From: Streptococcus sp. SPS1 | GTDB taxonomy: Bacteria > Bacillota > Bacilli > Lactobacillales > Streptococcaceae | Assembly: GCF_030439915.1 (NCBI RefSeq) | Contig: NZ_JAQFJG010000015.1 | Span: forward strand, 1 to 41,994 | DNA length: 41,994 bases | Direction: 5' to 3' | In this document: one piece after another, positions 7,100-16,636 of the stretch | How positions within the stretch are numbered: position 1 is the first letter of the stretch | Layout: every line of letters starts with the position of its first letter | Notes under the pieces: generated by a model | Database searches by the model: none | What the model saw: only the letters and a program-made list of their open reading frames with translations | What the model was told of the DNA's origin: nothing | Made by a program: the position numbers and the translations under genes

Positions 7100-7378
7100 C
7101 TAATTTGCGATTTTAAAGTCAGAGTAGGGAGGAAAGTTGCTCAGTTTGACATCTAAGTAGCTGACTTTTGAAAAAGGTGTGGGTCCTTTGCGGATTTCTT
7201 GGATAAATTTTGCCATGATAGCAGATGAGTCTGCTTGGGCTAAGATTTCCACTGTGCCATCGTCGTTATTCCACACTCGACCTGTGATGCCACCAATTTC
7301 AAGCGCCAGGCTGTAAACACCCCAACGAAAGCCGACTCCTTGCACCCTACCTTGGGCAATCATTCTAACCTTTTGCAT
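7100..7378 (-). CDS. acyP: Acylphosphatase
   Basis: The 92-residue enzyme hydrolyses acyl phosphates in the cytosol. It shows the family signature GRVQGVGFR with catalytic Arg18 and the second motif with Asn37 followed by DDGTVE. Length is normal for the family. The ATG follows AAAGGGG. The gene is divergent from the rRNA methyltransferase at 7412, and the promoters of both lie in the short intergenic stretch, so they overlap. Confidence 0.95.
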   Translation of the reverse strand: MQKVRMIAQGRVQGVGFRWGVYSLALEIGGITGRVWNNDDGTVEILAQADSSAIMAKFIQEIRKGPTPFSKVSYLDVKLSNFPPYSDFKIAN

Positions 7379-7396
7379 ACCAAACCCCTTTGATTG

Positions 7397-7405
7397 TGTT
7401 ATAAT
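7397..7405 (+). promoter_or_regulatory. Extended -10 promoter giving a likely leaderless mRNA
   Basis: TGT TATAAT (7397-7405) ends six bases before the ATG at 7412. Transcription normally starts about seven bases after the -10 box, which puts the first transcribed base at or next to the A of the ATG. Confidence 0.7.
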
Positions 7406-7411
7406 ATTTCT

Positions 7412-8152
7412 ATGACTATTATAACCTCAAAAGCCAATTCTGTGGTAAAAAATGCCAAGAAATTACACCAAAAAAAATACCGCAAGTCTGCCTATTTGAT
7501 TGAAGGCTGGCACTTGTTTGAAGAAGCTGTTCAAGCTGGAGTGACGATTGAGAAGATCTTTGCTCTAGAAAATTACCGAGATCAGTTAGTTGCTTTTCCG
7601 CAAACTGTCTGGGTGTCAGAGGATATTTTGCTAGATTTGGCGGATTCTCAGACTCCGCAGGGAATTGTTGCGGTGGTTCAAAAAGAAGAAGTAGGGCAAG
7701 CTGATTTGAGTCAGGGCAAGTTCTTGTTTTTGGAAGAGGTGCAAGATCCTGGTAATGTGGGAACGATCATTCGGACTGCGGATGCGGCAGGCTATACAGG
7801 AGTGATTGTTTCAGATAAGTCGGCAGATATCTACAGTCTCAAGACCTTACGTTCCATGCAAGGCAGTCATTTTCATCTGCCTATTTACCGGATGTCGAGT
7901 CAAGCGCTTCTTAAGGAAACCAAAGAGGCAGGTATCCCAGTGCTGGCAACAACCCTATCTAAAGATTCTGTTGATTACAGAGAACTGCCTCCTATAGAAA
8001 ATTTTGTCTTAGTCATGGGAAATGAGGGGCAAGGAATTAGTTCCCTCATGGCTGAAAGTGCAGACCAGTTGGTCCATATTAGCATGAAGGGGCAGGCCGA
8101 GAGTTTGAATGTTGCGGTTGCAGCCGGTATTTTAGTCTTCCATTTAAGCTAA
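7412..8152 (+). CDS. TrmH/SpoU-family RNA 2'-O-methyltransferase
   Basis: The 246-residue enzyme has an N-terminal substrate-binding part (residues 1-90) and a SPOUT domain with the motifs VQDPGNVGTIIRTADA, VMGNEGQGIS and ESLNVAVA. Members methylate 23S rRNA or tRNA with S-adenosylmethionine; the exact target cannot be read here. I chose ATG 7412 rather than TTG 7394 because the upstream codons overlap the -10 box. No ribosome binding site precedes it, consistent with a leaderless transcript. Confidence 0.88.
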   Translation: MTIITSKANSVVKNAKKLHQKKYRKSAYLIEGWHLFEEAVQAGVTIEKIFALENYRDQLVAFPQTVWVSEDILLDLADSQTPQGIVAVVQKEEVGQADLSQGKFLFLEEVQDPGNVGTIIRTADAAGYTGVIVSDKSADIYSLKTLRSMQGSHFHLPIYRMSSQALLKETKEAGIPVLATTLSKDSVDYRELPPIENFVLVMGNEGQGISSLMAESADQLVHISMKGQAESLNVAVAAGILVFHLS

Positions 8153-8174
8153 TTTTAACTTTTTTTGTTATAAT
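8143..8174 (+). promoter_or_regulatory. Candidate CiaR box with extended -10 promoter
   Basis: TTTAAG (8143-8148), five bases, then TTTAAC (8154-8159) resembles the TTTAAG-N5-TTTAAG site of the response regulator CiaR. It is followed after nine bases by TATAAT (8169-8174) with an upstream TG (8166-8167). The second half has one mismatch and the box overlaps the end of the upstream gene. Confidence 0.4.
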
Positions 8175-8207
8175 CAAGGAAAGATGTTCATAGAAAAGGA
8201 GAAAAGG

Positions 8208-8891
8208 ATGAATCACACTATTATACATGACCGTGCAGGTCTCAATCAATTTTACGCTAAGGTTTATGCTTTTGTTGGTCTGGGAATCGGACTATCTGCT
8301 TTGGTGTCAGGCCTTATGTTGACGGTCTTTCAGTCTCAGTTGGTTTACTTTTTGATGCAGGGGCGTCTCTGGTTGACCATTGCTACTTTTGCGGAGTTGG
8401 CCTTAGTTTTCGTTGCCAGTAGTATGGCTTCAAGAAATAGTCCAGCTGCTCTTCCAGTATTTTTACTTTACTCGGTTTTAAACGGTTTTACACTCAGTTT
8501 TGTGGTGGCCTTCTATACTCCGGGTACAGTTTTATCTGCCTTTGTATCGAGCGCCCTTCTCTTCTTTGTCATGGCGGCAGTTGGTATCTTTACCAAGAAA
8601 GATTTGAGTGGCCTTGGTCGGGCTATGATGGCGGCTCTTATCGGTTTGCTGATTGCCATGGTAGTTAATATTTTCTTGGCTAGCGGTTTCTTTGATTATA
8701 TGATTAGCGTAGCCATGGTTTTGGTTTTCTCAGGGTTGATTGCTTGGGATAACCAAAAAATTCGCTATGTCTATGAGCAATCACAAGGCCGTGTAGCGAC
8801 AGGCTGGGTTGTGTCAATGGCTCTCAGTATCTATCTTGATTTTATCAATCTTTTCCTAAGTATTCTACGTATCTTCGGTCGCAATGACTAG
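8208..8891 (+). CDS. Bax inhibitor-1 family membrane protein
   Basis: The 227-residue protein has seven hydrophobic helices and the family ending with an Asp-rich last helix (SIYLDFINLFLSILRIFG). Bacterial homologues such as YetJ act as pH-sensitive calcium leak channels; that role here is by homology. I chose ATG 8208, preceded by AAAGGAG, over an in-frame start at 8184 that has no such site. It has its own promoter and a terminator at 8904. Confidence 0.9.
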   Translation: MNHTIIHDRAGLNQFYAKVYAFVGLGIGLSALVSGLMLTVFQSQLVYFLMQGRLWLTIATFAELALVFVASSMASRNSPAALPVFLLYSVLNGFTLSFVVAFYTPGTVLSAFVSSALLFFVMAAVGIFTKKDLSGLGRAMMAALIGLLIAMVVNIFLASGFFDYMISVAMVLVFSGLIAWDNQKIRYVYEQSQGRVATGWVVSMALSIYLDFINLFLSILRIFGRND

Positions 8892-8903
8892 AAGGTCCAT
8901 GAC

Positions 8904-8933
8904 ATCAGTGTTCCAAGGAGCACTGATTTTTTA
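8904..8933 (+). terminator. Intrinsic terminator after the BI-1 gene
   Basis: Arms around 8904-8914 and 8917-8927 (ATCAGTG with CACTGAT at the base) are followed by a run of T. Confidence 0.85.
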
Positions 8934-9000
8934 TATTTTCTCTTTTCTTTTCTTGGAAATAGGTGTATAATGCTTTTAACTAATTTTTGAGGAGTAGTTT

Positions 9001-9993
9001 ATGAAGAAAAGTTTTATCCATCAACAAGAAGAAATTTCCTTTGTCAAAAACACTTTTACCCAATATTTGAAAGATAAGTTAGAAGTTGTCGAAGTTCAAG
9101 GTCCTATCTTGAGCAGGGTCGGCGACGGGATGCAGGATAATTTATCAGGTGTGGAGAATGCCGTATCGGTCAAGGTTCTCCAAATCCCTGATGCTACTTA
9201 TGAAGTGGTACATTCCCTTGCCAAATGGAAACGCCATACCTTGGCTCGTTTTGGTTTCGGTGAGGGTGAAGGTCTTTTCGTCCACATGAAGGCCCTTCGT
9301 CCAGATGAAGATTCGCTGGATGCGACGCACTCTGTTTATGTCGACCAGTGGGACTGGGAGAAAGTTATCCCAAATGGTAAACGGAATATCGCTTATCTAA
9401 AAGAAACAGTTGAGAAGATTTATAAGGCCATTCGCCTGACAGAGCTAGCTGTTGAAGCTCGCTATGACATCGAGTCAATCTTGCCAAAACAAATCACTTT
9501 TATCCATACAGAAGAGTTGGTAGAACGCTACCCAGACTTGACACCGAAAGAACGTGAAAATGCTATTTGTAAAGAATTTGGGGCAGTTTTCTTGATTGGT
9601 ATCGGTGGTGAATTACCAGACGGTAAACCGCACGATGGACGTGCACCAGACTACGATGACTGGACAAGTGAGTCTGAAAATGGCTACAAGGGTCTGAATG
9701 GTGATATTCTTGTCTGGAATGAATCTCTAGGTGGAGCCTTTGAGTTGTCTTCTATGGGGATTCGTGTAGATGAAGAAACCCTTCGCCGTCAGGTAGAAAT
9801 TACCGGTGATGAAGACCGTTTAGAATTGGAATGGCACAAGGCTTTGTTGAATGGCCTATTCCCATTGACAATCGGTGGGGGAATTGGACAATCTCGGATG
9901 GCCATGTTCTTACTTCGCAAGAAACACATCGGAGAAGTGCAAACAAGTGTTTGGCCTCAAGAAGTTCGCGATACTTACGAAAATATTTTATAG
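9001..9993 (+). CDS. asnA: Aspartate-ammonia ligase (asparagine synthetase A)
   Basis: AsnA makes asparagine from aspartate, ammonia and ATP. The 330-residue length is the family norm, and the protein shows class II synthetase-like features including [10 protein letters not shown] near residue 50, a central DWDWE-like segment ([10 protein letters not shown]) and the C-terminal [23 protein letters not shown] motif. A TATAAT at 8966-8971 and a GAGGAG-type ribosome binding site precede it. It is a single-gene unit between two terminators. Confidence 0.96.
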   Translation: MKKSFIHQQEEISFVKNTFTQYLKDKLEVVEVQGPILSRVGDGMQDNLSGVENAVSVKVLQIPDATYEVVHSLAKWKRHTLARFGFGEGEGLFVHMKALRPDEDSLDATHSVYVDQWDWEKVIPNGKRNIAYLKETVEKIYKAIRLTELAVEARYDIESILPKQITFIHTEELVERYPDLTPKERENAICKEFGAVFLIGIGGELPDGKPHDGRAPDYDDWTSESENGYKGLNGDILVWNESLGGAFELSSMGIRVDEETLRRQVEITGDEDRLELEWHKALLNGLFPLTIGGGIGQSRMAMFLLRKKHIGEVQTSVWPQEVRDTYENIL

Positions 9994-9994
9994 A

Positions 9995-10023
9995 GAATCG
10001 AACCGCAAGGTTCGGTTTTCTTT
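9995..10023 (+). terminator. Intrinsic terminator after asnA
   Basis: CGAACC and GGTTCG pair around a GCAA loop, extended by A-T and G-U pairs, and are followed by TTTTC. Confidence 0.8.
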
Positions 10024-10041
10024 CTCTTTTCGCCCATAATT

Positions 10042-10050
10042 TGGTATAAT
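10042..10050 (+). promoter_or_regulatory. Extended -10 promoter giving a likely leaderless rsmD mRNA
   Basis: TGG TATAAT ends seven bases before the rsmD ATG (10058); no ribosome binding site lies between them. Confidence 0.7.
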
Positions 10051-10057
10051 AAACGGT

Positions 10058-10597
10058 ATGAAAATCGTATCAGGAATCTATGGGGGACGTCCCCTCAAGA
10101 CACTAGAAGGAAAGACGACAAGACCTACTTCGGATAAGGTTAGGGGAGCCATTTTTAACATGATTGGTCCCTACTTTGAAGGGGGACGAGTCTTGGACCT
10201 GTATGCAGGTAGTGGTGGTTTATCTATCGAGGCAGTATCGCGTGGCATGTCCAGCGCTGTTTTGGTGGAGCGAGACCGTAAGGCTCAGGCTATCGTGGCT
10301 GAAAATATTCAGATGACCAAGGAAGTTGGGAAATTTCAACTCCTCAAGATGGATGCAGAAAGGGCACTGGAACAGGTATCTGGCGAATTCGACCTCATTT
10401 TCTTAGACCCTCCTTATGCCAAGGAACAAATCGTAGCAGATATTGAAAAAATGGCTGAGAGGGAGCTTTTTTCTGAAGATGTCATGGTCGTGTGTGAGAC
10501 GGATAAGGCCGTTGAACTTCCAGAAGAAATTGCCTGTCTTGGTATCTGGAAGGAAAAGATTTATGGAATTAGTAAGGTGACAGTCTATGTCAGATAA
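10058..10597 (+). CDS. rsmD: 16S rRNA (guanine966-N2)-methyltransferase RsmD
   Basis: The 179-residue protein starts with the family motif [13 protein letters not shown], has the SAM-binding loop [13 protein letters not shown] (about 48-60) and the catalytic [10 protein letters not shown] motif, all as in RsmD, which methylates G966 of 16S rRNA during 30S maturation. It overlaps coaD by 11 bp and leads an rsmD-coaD-ylbL operon, the usual order in streptococci. Confidence 0.95.
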   Translation: MKIVSGIYGGRPLKTLEGKTTRPTSDKVRGAIFNMIGPYFEGGRVLDLYAGSGGLSIEAVSRGMSSAVLVERDRKAQAIVAENIQMTKEVGKFQLLKMDAERALEQVSGEFDLIFLDPPYAKEQIVADIEKMAERELFSEDVMVVCETDKAVELPEEIACLGIWKEKIYGISKVTVYVR

Positions 10598-11075
10598 GAT
10601 TGGCTTATTCACAGGCTCATTTGATCCGATGACAAATGGGCATCTGGATATGGTTGAGCGAGCTAGCAAACTTTTTGATAAGCTCTATGTCGGTATTTTT
10701 TTTAATCCTCACAAACAAGGATTTCTCCCTATCGAAAATCGTAAACGAGGGCTAGAAACGGCTTTGAAACATTTGGAAAATGTTGAAGTTGTGTCTTCTC
10801 ATGATGAATTGGTGGTTGATGTTGCAAAAAGACTGGGGGCTACTTGTCTAGTGCGTGGTTTGAGGAATGCAGCGGATTTGCAATATGAAGCCAGTTTTGA
10901 TTACTACAACCATCAACTGTCTCCTAATATAGAGACCATTTATCTACATAGTCGACCTGAACATCTCTATATTAGTTCATCAGGCGTTAGAGAGCTTTTG
11001 AAGTTTGGTCAGGATATTGCCTGCTATGTTCCTGAGAGTATTTTGGAGGAAATAAGAAATGAAAAAAAAGATTAG
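10587..11075 (+). CDS. coaD: Phosphopantetheine adenylyltransferase
   Basis: CoaD transfers AMP from ATP to 4'-phosphopantetheine, the penultimate step of coenzyme A synthesis. The 162-residue protein has the nucleotidyltransferase motif [12 protein letters not shown] near the start and [10 protein letters not shown] near the end, the counterpart of the ISSTxxR motif. It overlaps rsmD upstream and the ylbL-like gene downstream (17 bp), so all three are co-translated. Confidence 0.96.
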   Translation: MSDKIGLFTGSFDPMTNGHLDMVERASKLFDKLYVGIFFNPHKQGFLPIENRKRGLETALKHLENVEVVSSHDELVVDVAKRLGATCLVRGLRNAADLQYEASFDYYNHQLSPNIETIYLHSRPEHLYISSSGVRELLKFGQDIACYVPESILEEIRNEKKD

Positions 11076-12096
11076 ATGGCCCTTATATGTCATTGCGGCC
11101 TTGATTGTGACTTTCTTGGCATTTGTAGTGCCCTTGCCCTACTATATAGAAGTTCCAGGTGGTTCGGAAGATATTCGCCAAGTCCTTAAAGTAAATGACA
11201 CAGAAGATAAGGAAGCTGGGGCCTATCAATTCGTTACGGTTGGTGTCCAGCACGCTACTTTAGCCCATATGATTTATGCGTGGTTGACGCCTTTTACAGA
11301 TATTCGTAGTGCCCAAGAGACTACAGGTGGCTCTTCCGATATTGAATTTATGCGGATCAATCAATTCTACATGCAAACATCACAAAATATGGCCAAGTAT
11401 CAAGGTCTAAAAACAGCTGGTAAGGATATCGAACTCAAGTACTTTGGGGTTTATGTCTTGAATGTGACGGATAATTCAACCTTTAAAGGGATTCTCAATA
11501 TCTCTGATACGGTCACAGCAGTCAATGATCAGACCTTTGATAGTTCCAAAGACTTGATTGATTACGTCAGTTCTCAAAAATTAGGGGACTCCGTCAAGGT
11601 CACCTATGAAGAGGATGGGCAAACCAAATCTGCAGAAGGAAAGATTATCAGCTTGGAAAATGGCAAAAATGGGATTGGAATCGGTTTGATTGACCGTACA
11701 GAAGTGACCAGTGATGTCCCAATTCGCTTTTCAACAGCTGGTATCGGTGGTCCAAGTGCAGGTCTCATGTTTAGTCTGGCCATCTATACTCAAATAGCTG
11801 ACCCTGGCCTTCGTAATGGTCGTATCGTTGCCGGTACAGGAACCATTGACCGCGATGGGAATGTGGGGGACATTGGAGGTATTGATAAGAAAGTTGTAGC
11901 TTCGGCTAGAGAAGGTGCCGCGATTTTCTTTGCCCCAGATAACCCTGTTAGCGAAGAAGAACAAAAAGCACATCCTGATGCGAAAAACAACTACCAAACA
12001 GCCCTAGAAGCGGCTAAAATAATCAAGACAGATATGAAAATTGTGCCAGTTAAAACCCTACAGGATGCAATTGATTACTTGAAAAACAATCCCTAA
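11059..12096 (+). CDS. YlbL-like PDZ and Lon-type membrane serine protease
   Basis: The 345-residue protein has an N-terminal membrane anchor (about 8-27), a central PDZ-like region (about 125-200, [14 protein letters not shown] onward) and a Lon-type proteolytic domain. The catalytic Ser233 sits in [10 protein letters not shown] and the partner Lys is Lys278 in GGIDKKVVA, giving the Ser-Lys dyad. The active site should face outside the membrane. In Bacillus, YlbL is linked to cell-division control; the target here is unknown. Confidence 0.92.
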   Translation: MKKKIRWPLYVIAALIVTFLAFVVPLPYYIEVPGGSEDIRQVLKVNDTEDKEAGAYQFVTVGVQHATLAHMIYAWLTPFTDIRSAQETTGGSSDIEFMRINQFYMQTSQNMAKYQGLKTAGKDIELKYFGVYVLNVTDNSTFKGILNISDTVTAVNDQTFDSSKDLIDYVSSQKLGDSVKVTYEEDGQTKSAEGKIISLENGKNGIGIGLIDRTEVTSDVPIRFSTAGIGGPSAGLMFSLAIYTQIADPGLRNGRIVAGTGTIDRDGNVGDIGGIDKKVVASAREGAAIFFAPDNPVSEEEQKAHPDAKNNYQTALEAAKIIKTDMKIVPVKTLQDAIDYLKNNP

Positions 12097-12138
12097 TTTC
12101 TAAGGGAAGTTTCCAAACTAGCGCACAAACAGAGAAGA

Positions 12139-12147
12139 TGGTATAAT
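12139..12147 (+). promoter_or_regulatory. Extended -10 promoter giving a likely leaderless mRNA
   Basis: TGG TATAAT ends six bases before the ATG at 12154 and leaves no room for a ribosome binding site. Confidence 0.65.
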
Positions 12148-12153
12148 AGTCAA

Positions 12154-12384
12154 ATGGTTCAATTATTATTCACTCTAAGCAGTCACATGCTCTTTATTTA
12201 TGTGAGTTTTTACCTTTTAAAGGATCTTGTTAGATGGGAAAAGGTTTTAAAAGTGACAACTGAGAATACAGGAAAAGTTCGTTTACTAGTAGCCTTTTTC
12301 AGCATTGTCATGGGCTACATCCTGAGTTCTTTCTTTATCAGCCTGTATCAGTTGTGGCAAGAAGCGCTTAGAGGATTATTATAA
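12154..12384 (+). CDS. DUF1146-type small membrane protein
   Basis: The 76-residue protein has two hydrophobic helices (about 5-23 and 45-65) separated by a basic loop, as in the YwzB/DUF1146 family that commonly lies next to murA in Firmicutes. The function is unknown. It is followed by murA after 23 bp, so the two likely share a transcript. Confidence 0.8.
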   Translation: MVQLLFTLSSHMLFIYVSFYLLKDLVRWEKVLKVTTENTGKVRLLVAFFSIVMGYILSSFFISLYQLWQEALRGLL

Positions 12385-12407
12385 AATCAAGAGTAAAGGA
12401 AACGAGT

Positions 12408-13677
12408 ATGGACAAAATTGTGGTTCAAGGTGGCGATAATCGTCTGGTAGGAAGTGTAACCATCGAAGGAGCAAAGAATGCAGTCTTGCCCTTGTTGGCA
12501 GCGACTATTCTAGCAAGTGAAGGAAAGACAGTCTTACAGAATGTACCGATCTTGTCGGATGTCTTTATTATGAATCAGGTGGTTCGTGGTTTGAATGCCA
12601 AGGTTGACTTTGATGAGGAAGCCCATCTTGTTGAGGTGGATGCTACTGGCGACATCACTGAGGAAGCCCCTTATAAGTATGTCAGCAAGATGCGTGCATC
12701 TATCGTTGTCTTGGGACCAATTCTTGCCCGTGTAGGTCATGCCAAGGTATCCATGCCAGGTGGTTGTACCATTGGTAGCCGTCCTATTGATCTTCATTTG
12801 AAAGGTCTGGAAGCTATGGGGGCGAAGATTAGTCAGACGGCTGGTTATATCGAAGCCAAGGCTGATCGCTTACATGGAGCTCATATCTATATGGACTTTC
12901 CAAGTGTTGGTGCAACGCAGAACTTGATGATGGCAGCGACTCTAGCTGATGGGGTGACAGTGATTGAAAATGCTGCGCGTGAGCCTGAGATTGTGGACCT
13001 AGCCATTCTCCTCAATGAAATGGGAGCTAAGGTTAAGGGTGCTGGTACAGAGACCATTACCATTACCGGTGTTGAGAAACTTCATGGTACGACTCACAAT
13101 GTAGTCCAAGACCGTATCGAAGCAGGAACCTTTATGGTAGCTGCTGCTATGACTGGTGGTGATGTCTTGATTAAAGACGCTGTTTGGGAGCACAACCGTC
13201 CCTTGATTGCCAAATTGCTTGAAATGGGAGTGGAAGTGACAGAGGAGACTGAAGGGATTCGTGTCCGTTCTCAACTAGAAAATCTAAAAGCTGTCCATGT
13301 AAAAACCTTGCCCCACCCAGGATTTCCAACAGATATGCAGGCCCAATTTACAGCCTTGATGACCGTCGCAAAAGGAGAATCAACTATGGTGGAGACAGTT
13401 TTTGAAAATCGTTTCCAACACTTAGAAGAAATGCGCCGTATGGGCTTGCACTCGGAGATTATCCGTGATACAGCTCGTATTGTTGGTGGACAGCCTTTGC
13501 AGGGAGCAGAAGTTCTTTCAACTGACCTTCGTGCCAGTGCAGCCTTGATTTTGACAGGTTTGGTAGCACAAGGAGAAACCGTGGTTGGTAAATTGGTTCA
13601 CTTGGATAGAGGTTACTACCGTTTTCATGAGAAGTTGGCACAGCTAGGTGCTAATATTCAGCGGATTGAGGCAAGTG

Positions 13678-13691
<14 letters not shown>
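12408..13691 (+). CDS. murA: UDP-N-acetylglucosamine 1-carboxyvinyltransferase
   Basis: MurA transfers enolpyruvate to UDP-GlcNAc, the first committed step of peptidoglycan synthesis, in the cytosol. The 427-residue protein has the [12 protein letters not shown] start, the catalytic loop [15 protein letters not shown] with Cys120 (the fosfomycin target position) and the [13 protein letters not shown] motif near the end. Streptococci carry two MurA paralogues; this one is next to epuA-endA. The start ATG follows AAAGGA. Confidence 0.96.
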
Positions 13692-14735
<1,044 letters not shown>

Positions 14736-14746
14736 AATACAAAATA

Positions 14747-14784
14747 AACTCCTATGTCACTTGTGAATGTAGGAGTTCTTTTTT
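14747..14784 (+). terminator. Intrinsic terminator after endA
   Basis: AACTCCTA (14747-14754) pairs with TAGGAGTT (14770-14777), followed by a C and a T-run. Confidence 0.85.
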
Positions 14785-14889
14785 GGACAATTTAAGTAGA
14801 ACTAGAATAGACACTGAGAAAAAATAATATGTACTGAGCTAATTTTTGTGATATAATAAGTGACAAGATACTATTTTAGGAGAAGAACT

Positions 14890-16221
14890 ATGGAAGACCC
14901 AAGTAGTCAGAATTTGTTGCTACAATTTGTTTTATTGTTTATCTTGACGGTATTAAATGCCTTTTTCTCAGCCACAGAAATGGCCATGGTTTCACTTAAC
15001 CGTGCGCGGGTTGAACAAAAGGCAGAAGAAGGAGATAGACGTTATATCCGTCTGCTGAAGGTACTAGAAAATCCTAACCACTTTTTATCAACCATTCAAG
15101 TAGGGATTACCCTGATTACGATCTTATCAGGGGCGAGTTTAGCTGTTACTCTAGGACGTGTGATTGCCTCTTGGCTTGGGAATGGCGAAACAGCACAAGC
15201 CGTGGCAACTTTTCTATCCTTGGCATTTTTGACCTATATTTCCATCGTTTTTGGGGAATTGTATCCTAAGAGAATCGCTCTTAATCTAAAGGATGCCTTG
15301 GCGATTCGTACAGCGCCAGTTATCATTGGGCTGGGGAAACTAGTTAGTCCCTTTGTTTGGCTCTTGTCTGCATCTACCAATCTCTTGAGTCGCTTGACTC
15401 CTATGACCTTTGACGATGCTGACGAAAAAATGACCCGTGATGAAATTGAGTACATGTTGACAAATAGTGAAGAAACACTAGATGCTGACGAAATTGAAAT
15501 GTTACAGGGGATTTTTTCACTGGACGAATTAATGGCCAGAGAAGTCATGGTTCCTCGGACAGATGCTTTTATGGTGGATATTCAGGATGATAGTCAAAGC
15601 ATTATCCAAAGTATTTTAAAACAAAACTTTTCCCGTATACCAGTTTATGATGGGGATAAGGACAATGTAATTGGAATCATTCACACCAAGAGTCTCCTTA
15701 AGGCTGGTTTTGTGGACGGTTTTGATAATATTGTTTGGAAGAGAATTTTACAAGATCCACTTTTTGTTCCTGAAACCATTTTTGTGGATGACTTGCTAAA
15801 GGAATTGCGTAATACCCAAAGACAAATGGCAATTTTGCTGGATGAATACGGTGGTATGGCTGGTTTGGTGACCTTGGAAGACCTTTTAGAGGAAATTGTT
15901 GGTGAAATTGATGATGAAACGGACAAAGCAGCAATAGATGTTCATCAGATTGGCGAGGACACCTACATTGTTCAAGGAACTATGACCCTCAATGATTTCA
16001 ATAATTACTTTGATGTTGAACTGGAAAGTGATGACGTTGATACCATCGCTGGTTATTATTTGACAGGAATTGGAACCATTCCAACGACTGAGAAACTCAG
16101 CTATGAATTGGTCAGCCAAAACAAACAGCTTATCTTAACCAATGATAAAGTGAAAAATGGACGTGTTACCAAGGTAAAAGTTCAAATTACAGAAGTCGAA
16201 ATAGAAGAAGAAACAGAGTAA
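14890..16221 (+). CDS. CNNM/CorC-type CBS-domain transporter (hemolysin-like)
   Basis: The 443-residue protein has an N-terminal CNNM/DUF21 membrane domain with about four helices (1-190), a CBS pair (about 205-325, including REVMVPRTDAF and LLDEYGGMAGLVTLEDLLEEIVGEI) and a C-terminal CorC/HlyC domain. Such proteins are linked to magnesium export or resistance. I chose ATG 14890 with AGGAG upstream; a longer frame from 14860 would begin right after the TATAAT at 14852-14857. It stands alone between two terminators. Confidence 0.92.
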   Translation: MEDPSSQNLLLQFVLLFILTVLNAFFSATEMAMVSLNRARVEQKAEEGDRRYIRLLKVLENPNHFLSTIQVGITLITILSGASLAVTLGRVIASWLGNGETAQAVATFLSLAFLTYISIVFGELYPKRIALNLKDALAIRTAPVIIGLGKLVSPFVWLLSASTNLLSRLTPMTFDDADEKMTRDEIEYMLTNSEETLDADEIEMLQGIFSLDELMAREVMVPRTDAFMVDIQDDSQSIIQSILKQNFSRIPVYDGDKDNVIGIIHTKSLLKAGFVDGFDNIVWKRILQDPLFVPETIFVDDLLKELRNTQRQMAILLDEYGGMAGLVTLEDLLEEIVGEIDDETDKAAIDVHQIGEDTYIVQGTMTLNDFNNYFDVELESDDVDTIAGYYLTGIGTIPTTEKLSYELVSQNKQLILTNDKVKNGRVTKVKVQITEVEIEEETE

Positions 16222-16226
16222 ACTAG

Positions 16227-16260
16227 AGGCTTTTGTCACCAGGCGTGACGAAGCTTTTTT
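16227..16260 (+). terminator. Intrinsic terminator after the CNNM/CorC gene
   Basis: GTCAC/GTGAC forms the core stem, extended by GCTT/AAGC, and is followed by six T. Confidence 0.8.
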
Positions 16261-16344
16261 CAGTTGATTTCATGAGGGAATTATGTCATGGAAAGAACTT
16301 TGCCCCAAAAGTTTTTCAAAATTATCCGTATTTATCAGAAGAAA

Positions 16345-16374
16345 AATAAAAAAGCCCTTCAAATTGGGCTTTCT
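16345..16374 (-). terminator. Intrinsic terminator after tRNA-Cys
   Basis: Read on the minus strand, AAAGCCC and GGGCTTT pair around an 8-base loop and are followed by a T-run; this ends the tRNA transcript. Confidence 0.8.
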
Positions 16375-16407
16375 GTTCATTTGAAACCTGATAAATCAAG
16401 TTATAGA

Positions 16408-16478
16408 AGGCGGTAGACGGATTTGAACCGACGATCAAGCTTTTGCAGAGCCGTGCCTTACCACTTGGCTATACCGCC
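16408..16478 (-). tRNA. tRNA-Cys (anticodon GCA)
   Basis: On the minus strand the 71-base gene has acceptor arms GGCGGTA and TACCGCC, a D-arm with AAGTGGTAAGGC, the anticodon GCA within the loop CTGCAAA (plus-strand position 16444-16446) and a T-loop TTCAAAT. The short total length is typical of tRNA-Cys. The T-stem has one T-T mismatch and the base of the anticodon stem is imperfect, so charging or folding could be slightly weaker. No CCA is encoded. Confidence 0.9.
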
Positions 16479-16553
16479 TTAACGTTTATTATTATACCTT
16501 GAAAATGATTTTCAGTCAATAGCTTTTTCAGATTTTTTGTGTCAATAAGCCTA

Positions 16554-16568
16554 AATATTCTGAAAATT
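16554..16568 (+). promoter_or_regulatory. Candidate CodY box upstream of amiA
   Basis: AATATTCTGAAAATT matches the CodY consensus AATTTTCWGAAAATT at 14 of 15 positions and ends two bases before the -35 box. Two weaker matches lie upstream around 16506 and 16524. CodY binding here would repress peptide uptake when branched-chain amino acids are plentiful. Confidence 0.65.
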
Positions 16569-16570
16569 CG

Positions 16571-16599
16571 TTTACTTTTCTTGAAATCTATGATATAAT
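16571..16599 (+). promoter_or_regulatory. Promoter of the ami operon
   Basis: TTTACT (16571-16576), a 17-bp spacer and TATAAT (16594-16599) with TG at 16591-16592 form a good vegetative promoter. Confidence 0.8.
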
Positions 16600-16636
16600 T
16601 GATGATGACCTATACTTTATTACGAGGAGTGAAGAA

